In this document: piece by piece, positions 54,388 to 64,000 of the stretch
Numbering within the stretch: the first letter of the stretch is position 1
Layout: each line of letters opens with the position of its first letter
Assembly (NCBI GenBank): GCA_026018925.1
Contig: JAKSZU010000016.1
Coordinates: forward strand, 83,254,990 to 83,318,989
Origin: Tupaia tana
Taxonomy: Eukaryota > Chordata > Mammalia > Scandentia > Tupaiidae
Reading direction: 5' to 3'
Length of the DNA stretch: 64,000 nucleotides
Made by a program: the position numbers and the translations under genes
The notes under the pieces: generated by a model
The model's database searches: none
The model's input: only the letters and a program-made list of their open reading frames with translations
Told to the model about the DNA's origin: nothing

Positions 54388-54430
54388 GTAAAAAAACAAA
54401 CGCTGCAAGCCCCTGGGGTGGGGTGGCAGG

Positions 54431-57616
<3,186 letters not shown>

Positions 57617-58021
57617 GGCCAAAACTACAAGTCCCAGAGTGCTCCGCGCCCAACGCAACCCCCACGAGTCCGGACGTGCGGTGAGCGGCTCCTCTCCACG
57701 GCGCCTCACCGCTTCGACACCTCTGGCCAGCGCGAAGGCGGGCCTGAGCTCCAAGAACCGGGATGAGCGACACGAAGCCCGCCGACTCGAAGAAGTGACG
57801 CTTATAGCAGCTCCGCTCCGCCGGATCCCCTCTCCCCCTCCCCCTCCCCGCGGAGCAAACCCGCCTTCCAGCCACGCGCGCGGCCCGTCTTCCGCGCCTG
57901 CGCAGATCTCCGCGCTGCGCGCGCTGTGACTCACACCCCCCCCCTCACGTGGGCCACGCCTTCGGAGTCTCCGCCCCTGCCGCCCGGATCCCACCCCTCT
58001 CGAGTAGGACCTTCAACCCCA

Positions 58022-59029
58022 ATGATCCTGCAACAACGCCTGGAGCGGGGACCCCCAGGTCGAGTCCAGCGCGACCTGCGGGCCGCCACGGGGGCGACTC
58101 GGGACCTGGACGCCAGGTGCGTGTTGAGGCTCTGAGGAGGCCTGACAGAGGTGCAGGAGCTGCGGCCGGGGGCGCAGGGACTGCGGCTAGGGGCGCAGCG
58201 CTGGTCTGTGCGATACAGGGTGGGACGAATGGGCGGGGTTTGGACTTGGGCTGAAACTTTGCTGGGGCTGGCGCTCAGGGTCCAGACTAACGAGCTAGGC
58301 TAACGGATGGCCCAGGTGAGAGAAGTGGCTTAGACATCAGCCGGACCAGGGGTGTGCTGGGGGCTCCTGGCTGTCGCTGCTGGCTCAGGTGGGCATATCC
58401 TCCGGAAGGGGCCGAAAGGGTGGGGTGCACCAGGCTGTCCTTTTCCCCCAGCTCTCCTCTCTGAGGAGCTGTGCCCATGAGTACCAAGCGGCGCCTGGAG
58501 GAGAAGCAGTGAGTTTGGGAGCATGGGGAGGTCCCAACAAGGTCTGCCACCTCTGGTCCTCTTCAGGCTACCTTGCCTCTGTGTCCCAACCTGCCTTCCT
58601 CCCTGTCTCTTCCAGGGAGCCCCTGCACAAACAGTTCTTATCCGAGGACAACATGGCCACCCACTTCTCTCGACTCAGCTTGCACAATGACCACCCGTAC
58701 TGCAGCCCCCCCATGGTTGTGCCTCCACTCAGGTAGGTACCTCCACTGGCCCAACCTCCTGGAGGATCACCCCAGTCCTCAGTCAGCTCCCAGGCCACTT
58801 CTGTGTAGTTCTCTTCCCTGCGAACCCGGACCCGGGGACGCACTCTGATGACCAGCTGTAGCCCCATGACCTCACTGTCCTTCCCTCTTCCAGGAGCCCT
58901 TGCTCTGAGCTGCTTCTCTGGCGCTACCCTGGGAGCCTGATCCCTGAAGCTCTCCGACTCTTGAGGCTGGGGGACACTCCCAGCCCCTACTATGCTGCAA
59001 CCTCAGCTGGGGAAGTACCCGAGCTCTGA
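58022..59029 (+). CDS. HCFC1R1: Host cell factor C1 regulator 1 (HPIP)
   Basis: Exons 58022-58116, 58616-58732 and 58894-59029 join in frame to 115 residues, starting [11 protein letters not shown] 57-base cassette exon lies between the first two at 58452-58508 (human includes it in the 138-residue form and skips it in the 119-residue form). Here that exon carries an in-frame TGA at 58462-58464 (CGA in the human frame, Arg36), so only the skipped form reads through. With inclusion, a 94-residue product from the ATG at 58477 ([10 protein letters not shown]) is possible. The HCF-1 binding motif DHPY (in [11 protein letters not shown]) and the Leu-rich [11 protein letters not shown] segment remain. 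The human protein binds the HCF-1 propeller and favours its nuclear export. Confidence 0.93.
58452..58508 (+). other. HCFC1R1: HCFC1R1 cassette exon with in-frame stop
   Basis: Acceptor CCCCCAG|CTC and donor AGCA|GTGAGT; 57 bases, phase 2 on both sides, so skipping keeps the frame. TGA at 58462-58464. Confidence 0.85.
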
Positions 59030-59195
59030 GTGCTGGGCAGTGCCCCCTTCCTCCTTCCCCAACAGAGGAGACCAGCAGCCCCACGGAGACACGGTGCTTG
59101 CTCATCCTCCTCCAGACCCAGCTGGACAGCAGGACCTTCCCCAGCAGGGGACACTGAGCTAGTGGAGCCCTGGGGTGGGAGAGGCAGGAGCCTGG

Positions 59196-59201
59196 AATAA
59201 A
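59196..59201 (+). promoter_or_regulatory. HCFC1R1 polyadenylation signal (AATAAA)
   Basis: Canonical hexamer in CTGGAATAAAGATTG, 167 bases after the stop codon. Confidence 0.85.
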
Positions 59202-59468
59202 GATTGCTGAGCAAAGGAACCTTCAGTTTGGAACATGAGTCCTTTGACGAGGGCTGGGGTGCAAGATGCTGGGGTTTCTCCTCAAGAACTTCCCTGGAAA
59301 ATGCTCAGGGCCAGCCAGGTCCTGGCAGGCTGGGATCCAGGCATTGAGAATGTGTGAGTCAGAGCCTCACCCCCGCCCCCGCGGCTGGCTGACTCACTCC
59401 CTCCCTGCAGCTCAGGGGAGTCAAATGGGCTCATGCCACTCTCCACACCATTTAAAGGTAAAGATTTT

Positions 59469-59474
59469 TTTTAT
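59469..59474 (-). promoter_or_regulatory. Candidate TNFRSF12A polyadenylation signal (AATAAA)
   Basis: AATAAA on the minus strand about 510 bases after the TNFRSF12A stop; another AATAAA-like run lies a little upstream near 59505-59513. Confidence 0.6.
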
Positions 59475-59984
59475 TAATAAATTCTCCCCCCCAGCTTTCT
59501 CCCCAAAATAAATATCTCCTCCCCACTTTGGGGGTTGGGGGAGTCTGTAAGGGCCGAGTCTGTAAGGGCCAGCCCTCTTAGAGGGCCAGCCCCTTAGTGT
59601 TAAGAACAGGTCCCTAAGCCCCCAGGCTAAGACCTCTGCTGTCAAATTTCAGTACAGCTGAGTGGGTGGAGCCTAGGGGTCAGCCTCCCCCCGCCCCGGG
59701 GTCAGGGGAAGAGGTAGACCCCCTTGTGCAAATGCTGCAGTTGCTTGTCAGTGTCAAGCCAGCATGGGGCTCCTTATCTGTCTAGGAGCAGACACCTTGA
59801 AAGGCTCCCCTGAACCCTGGCCCAGGCCTCAGGGGTGATTCATCCGTCCGCCTGCCGGCCGCCGCCCCTTGTGGCTGCAGGAGGCTGGCTCAGGCGTGTC
59901 CCCGAGGCCGCTGGGGCTGGCTCCAGAATGAATGAATGAAGGCCGGCCGAGTAACGCAACCCGGCTGGAAGGGGGCGCTGGACT

Positions 59985-61389
59985 TCACTGGATCAGCGCC
60001 AGGCCCGGGCAGCCCTCTCCGCCTGTCTCCTCTATGGGGGCTGCAAGATAAGAGGTGGGGGTCAGGAGCAAGATTTGGCAAAGACTGCCAGGTCTGGGGA
60101 AGGTGCGAGCGGGGTGGCAGTCGTTCTTACTAGTAAACTTCTCTCTCCGACGACACCGTCTCCACACCAGGAAGCCAGAAAGCAGCCCCAGCACGAGGGC
60201 CAGGCTCAAGGCGCCCCCCAGGATGGGCCAAAGCAGCTGGAAGTGGGCAGGAGGTGCCGCAGCGCCTGGGAGTGGGGCTCGCAGTTAGACCTGGCTTCTC
60301 TCTGGGCCAGCCCCGCCCCCTAGAGAGTCCCCCACTGCGTCTTCCACTCTGATCAGAGACCGGTGCTCACTCCCGCCTCCCTCAACTAATTTTCCACATC
60401 CCAAGCCCTCTGCCCTCGTCTACTGCCCTGGGAACCTTCTCCCGGTGTCTGGCGTCTACTCCCCACTGGCCCGGCCCCCACTCACAGCCCCGGCAGAAGT
60501 CGCTGTGCGGTCGCGCCCGGCACGACGCGCAGTCCATGCACTTGTCGAGGTCCGTGCTCCAGGAGCTGCCGCGAGAGCAGGGGGTGGCGCCTGGGGAGGG
60601 GGCCGCGGTCAGGCTTGGGGGCAGGGAGCGGCTATTCTGGGGGCTGAGGTCAGGGTCTGCCGGCTCAAGTACCGTGAGTCATTGGCACCCTCCCCTCGCA
60701 TTCCTCACAGGTGACCGCACGGCCAGACCGGGACACGGTGCGGGGGGGGGGGGGGGGGCGGACGAAGCGCGGGACGCTGCGGGGGGGCTCAGGGCCCCCC
60801 GCCCCCACCCCCGCCGCTGGCGGGTGACTCACTCCTGGGCACGGGGCCCGACCCCGCTCGCTCCCTCCTCCTGCATAGCTGGGCACTGAAGTCACCGGAT
60901 GGAAGGGGGTACCCCACATGGTATGAGGCAAAGACCCCCGTGCCTTTCGACAGCCCCCACACACTTTGGTCACCAGGTCTGCGTAGACCCGGTACTGCCC
61001 TGGCTGGGGGCGTGCCCCCTTCCCAGACGAAACATCCGGTACTCAAACTTACTTTCTCTCTCTGCTTTTCTTCCGGACTTTTGGGACAGATGACCCCCAT
61101 TCCCACCCCAACTGGACAGGTGGAGAAACCGAGGCCGGACTGCTGGAGCTGGGGGCAGAACGGGACCTCCCACTCACCCACCGGGAGCGCAGTGTCTGAA
61201 CACCAGCTGACCCCAAGTCCCCACGCCCACCCCGCCTTCGGGGCCCCCTATCTCGGCCCCCAGTCCTTGCCCGAGGTTCCCGGGCCCCCGCATACCTGGC
61301 GCCTGCTCCCCGGCCACGGCCCGCACCAGCGCTAGCCCGAAGCCCAGCGCGAGGAGCCGCAGTAGCCGGCGCTGCGAGCCCCGAGCCAT
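59985..61389 (-). CDS. TNFRSF12A: TNF receptor superfamily member 12A (TWEAK receptor, Fn14)
   Basis: Four minus-strand exons: 61389-61296, 60590-60486, 60265-60131 and 60040-59985, joined in frame to 129 residues, the human length. Order: signal peptide MARGSQRRLLRLLALGFGLA.. to about residue 27, a single short Cys-rich domain with six cysteines (TPCSRGSSWSTDLDKCMDC, SCRARPHSDFCRGC), a transmembrane helix (LLWPILGGALSLALVLGLLS), a basic stop-transfer WRRCRRREKF, and a short tail with the TRAF-binding PIEETGGEGC ending ALIQ. The receptor binds TWEAK (TNFSF12) and signals through TRAFs to NF-kB. All sites GT/AG, and no damage is seen. Its first exon sits in a CpG island shared with the region before CLDN6. 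Confidence 0.97.
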
Positions 61390-62760
61390 GGTGTACGTTC
61401 GCCAGCCGCGGCAGACTGCGCCCGCCGCCAGAGCCAGCCGCGCGGACAGGCAGCTGCCCCGCCCCCGCCTTCCGGGGCGGGGCCTGCGCCCGCCCCGCCC
61501 CCGGCCCGCCCGGCTCGTGGCGTTCAGTCCTCGGTTCAGCAAACGCAGCCGGTTCACGCGGGACGCCGGGGCCCCGTCCTCTCGGCGCTCAGGTCCAGGA
61601 GTGGGGCAGAGGGAATCCACCGCGAAACAACCCATGCAGAGATCACTGCAGCTTTCCTAAGGGTCCCGCGGGGACAACTCTTACCACGAGCGCCCACCAG
61701 CGGGGGCGACACAGCGAGACCCCGTCCAAAGTGCTGGCGCGGCGTCGCGCGCTCGTGTTCCCAGCTGCTCGTGAGGCTGAGGGAAGAGGAAAGCGACGTA
61801 GGGGACACCCTGCCTAAAATAACTCACTGATCATTTGTGCCTTAGGACAGTTACTACTGAGGTGGGGCTTGTCTCCTTCCCGAGCCTCGGGAAGATGGGT
61901 GGGTGCCCGAGGTCGCAGCGCCGTCAGCGGCGGAGCCAGAGCCTCGCTCCGTTTGGCGCCACGCCCGGCGTCCTCGCCCTCAGCGGGCAGGACGTGGGCC
62001 CGCTCCGGTCACCTCACCCTGGCCGGATGCGGGCTCAGCGGCCCGCGTCTCCAGCGCCCCCTCCTGACGAGGCTGGGATCAGTTCGCCAGTCGCTCCGGG
62101 GGCCGGGGTCTCTGCCCCTCCCCAGGGGAGGCGATCCCTGACGTCACTGCCTCTTTAAGACCCCCGCCTCCGCCCCCAATCCCAGACTCGGCCAACGAAT
62201 CCCTCCGGTCACCTTCGCAGGTGAGCCTGGGGGAGGCGTGCGCACGGCGGGAAGGGAGACTCCTCGCGGGGCGGGTGCAGGGTCCGCGCGGCGTGGGCGC
62301 GGTGCGTGAGTCCGGCCGCACACCTGGAGGCGCCCACCAGGTCGGGGAGCCCCTGGGCGCGGGGCTGCGCTCAAGTCCGGCCCTTGGGGAGCTGCGGAGG
62401 GTTAAACGCCCCTCCCCCCAGACAAAGACGCCGAAACCCGTAGTGCCCCTCCCCCACCGGCCTTGCCTCTCCGGGGCGGGCCCCCCTCCCCCTCCCCCTC
62501 CCCCTCCCGCTCCCCCGCGGAGCGGACCCTACTTCCTGCCCCGCCATTAACCCGGCTGGGGTGGCCGAGGAGGCGCGGGCCAGGCGCCCCCGAATGAGCC
62601 GAGCCAGAATGTGGAGAGGGAAGGGGGCGAGGACAGGGTCGCATTAGGAGGGGACGGGCCTGGGTGCCTCGCTTGGAGTGGCCCCGGCACGAATTCGGCG
62701 GGAGGTTTGGTGGGCGGACCTGACTCCAGGTCAGCGCGCGCGGGCCGGCCGGGGCCAGTG
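61250..62760. promoter_or_regulatory. CpG island between TNFRSF12A and CLDN6
   Basis: CpG-dense from TNFRSF12A exon 1 to about 62.7 kb, including GGGCGGGG boxes near 61480-61510 and a CCCCTCC run near 62490. Probably the TNFRSF12A promoter, and it may also contain CLDN6 upstream elements. Confidence 0.6.
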
Positions 62761-63825
62761 CCTCCGAGAGTGTGAGGTGGGCCAGGTGAGACAGGGAGTC
62801 GAGAAGGGCCCACCCTGGGCCCGCACTGCCGAGGCCCGCGGTAAGTTTAGGTCCCAGCTGAGTGCAAGAGGGCCTTTGGGACATGGGGAGGCACCGAAAG
62901 CCCAGGGCCGAGCCGCTCCTGTGGCCCTGCGACGGGAGTGGGATGGAGGACAGGTGCAGGCCAGGGTGTCCTGATGGAGGCTCGCAGGCCCCTAGAGTTT
63001 AGCTTTTTAGGGAAGCTGTGTCTTGGGGGAACCCTAGCCTGGCATTTTGGCTGGGATACACTAGGAAAAGTCCCAACCTGGCCCCCAGGGAGGGCGGAAG
63101 GGCGAGGCACAGCGAGTCTGCGGGAGGCCACTGCTCAGCACGCCCGCCCTTCCTCGGAGTGGCGGCCCTTCCTCGGAGTGGCGGCGGACCGGGCGGGGCT
63201 GACCAGGAGCTGTGAGGAGGCTCAAAAGGAGGGGCTCCCTGAGGATGCGAGAGGGCCAGTCTCCCACCAGAGCTTAAGATCAGGATGGTATTCAGCAGCT
63301 TGGGCTAGGGAACAAGTTAGGGTGAGGGGCCTGAAGACTGGGTGGTGGGAGGGAGCTGGCATGGCTGGTCTTGGTGCTGCAGCTGACAAGTTTTGAGCCC
63401 GAAACTCACTGCTAGAGGCAAGTCCCTGTCTGTGCCCCATGGAAACCACCTGGAACTTGCACTCTGCCTCTTCATGCCCCTTTTTGCCACTTTGCTGCTT
63501 GGTATAGTTCTGAGCAGTGGCTCAGGCGTGGACTGGCACGGCGTGGCTTCCTACTCTTCCAGCGTCTGCGAAGAGCCAGGGTGGCGCTGCTGGCGGATCC
63601 ACTGCAAAGCCATGCCTGTGCACAACCAGGCGGACAGCCGAATGCTGGCCACCCAGTGCCCCTGTGGCCCATAACAAGAGCTCAGAGGGTGTGCCTTGCC
63701 CACGTTGCAGGACCTGGCGGCCAGCTCCTAGCGTGCATGCCTTTGGGGTCTGTGGTAGCCTGGGCACCTGGTGTGGGTTCTGGGCCAGCCAGACTTACGT
63801 CGCTGTGCCTTTGTCCCTGATGCAG
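62761..63825. other. Upstream of CLDN6; no coding exon seen
   Basis: Unique sequence. It ends at a good acceptor (GTCCCTGATGCAG, 63825) just before the CLDN6 start codon, so a non-coding CLDN6 first exon probably lies here or in the CpG island. Confidence 0.5.
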
Positions 63826-63845
63826 TGTGCCTGCTCTGACCTGAC

Positions 63846-64000
63846 ATGGCTTCCGCTGGTCTGCAAATCCTGGGGATGGTCCTGGCACTGCTGGGTTGGG
63901 TGAATGCTCTGGTGTCCTGTGCCCTGCCTCTGTGGAAGGTGAGCGCCTTCATCGGCAACAACATCGTGGTGGCCCAGGTGACATGGGAGGGGCTGTGGAT
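63846..64000 (+). CDS. CLDN6: Claudin-6, N-terminal part (cut by window edge)
   Basis: ATG at 63846 opens [20 protein letters not shown], then [18 protein letters not shown] and [13 protein letters not shown], reaching the edge after 51 codons plus two bases. It covers the short cytosolic N-terminus, the first transmembrane helix and the start of the first extracellular loop, including the conserved Trp of ALPLWKV and the beginning of the claudin signature (W..GLW). ASAG and GWVN favour CLDN6 over the very similar CLDN9, and the gene order agrees. Claudins seal the tight junction between epithelial cells; CLDN6 is mainly embryonic in human. The rest of the coding sequence, usually a single exon of about 220 codons, lies beyond the window. 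Confidence 0.93.
   Translation, partial: MASAGLQILGMVLALLGWVNALVSCALPLWKVSAFIGNNIVVAQVTWEGLW

Overview
This is a gene-dense stretch of a placental-mammal nuclear genome: split genes with GT/AG introns, CpG islands, L1 fragments, LTRs, microsatellites and a very heavy load of tRNA-headed SINEs. Gene content and order match human 16p13.3, read in the opposite orientation: ZSCAN10 (+), MMP25 (-), BICDL2 (+), THOC6 (-), HCFC1R1 (+), TNFRSF12A (-) and the first part of CLDN6 (+). I could assemble a complete, frame-consistent coding sequence for every complete gene by chaining splice sites; human comparisons are from memory, not from a search. The species is not identified. The SINEs are not Alu, B1/B2, CAN, ERE, BOV or rabbit C elements, so primates close to human, mouse-like rodents, carnivores, horses, ruminants and rabbits are unlikely.

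Layout. 1-5.2 kb: L1 pieces (including an ORF1 piece that looks L1/HAL1-like) and SINEs. 5.25-6.65 kb: CpG island, the likely distal promoter of ZSCAN10. 8.5-13.2 kb: SINEs and one LTR. 13.8-18.1 kb: ZSCAN10 (SCAN domain plus 14 C2H2 fingers). 18.2-22.7 kb: a CTTT microsatellite, a C-rich minisatellite and SINEs; IL32, which sits here in human, was not seen. 22.8-31.1 kb: MMP25 in ten coding exons, with a CpG island over its first exon. 33-42 kb: repeat-rich spacer holding an RPS6 retrocopy with an open frame, a solo LTR and an EXOSC8 retropseudogene split by two SINEs. 44-54 kb: BICDL2. 54.4-57.6 kb: THOC6, tail-to-tail with BICDL2 and head-to-head with HCFC1R1 (58.0-59.0 kb). 60-61.4 kb: TNFRSF12A, head-to-head with CLDN6, which runs off the right edge.

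The genes do not form one pathway: a pluripotency-linked zinc-finger factor, a GPI-anchored metalloproteinase, a dynein/Rab adaptor, an mRNA-export subunit, an HCF-1 partner, the TWEAK receptor and a tight-junction claudin. The most informative local observations are an in-frame stop in a 57-nt cassette exon of HCFC1R1, two ACTACA..CCCAG (ZNF143/THAP11/HCF-1-type) motifs at the THOC6/HCFC1R1 promoter, a possible alternative basic first exon of BICDL2, a Leu/Arg hexanucleotide expansion in the MMP25 signal peptide, and two related SINE families that I do not recognise.

In the repeat entries, SINE-L means a tRNA-like head followed by a roughly 180-bp body with the motif AAGATCCCGAGAGGAGAATG and an end reading CCCTATAGCAAAAACC plus A-tail. 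SINE-S means a similar head followed by a short C/T-rich body ending TCTGGTCAAATTAAA. Strand is that of the head.
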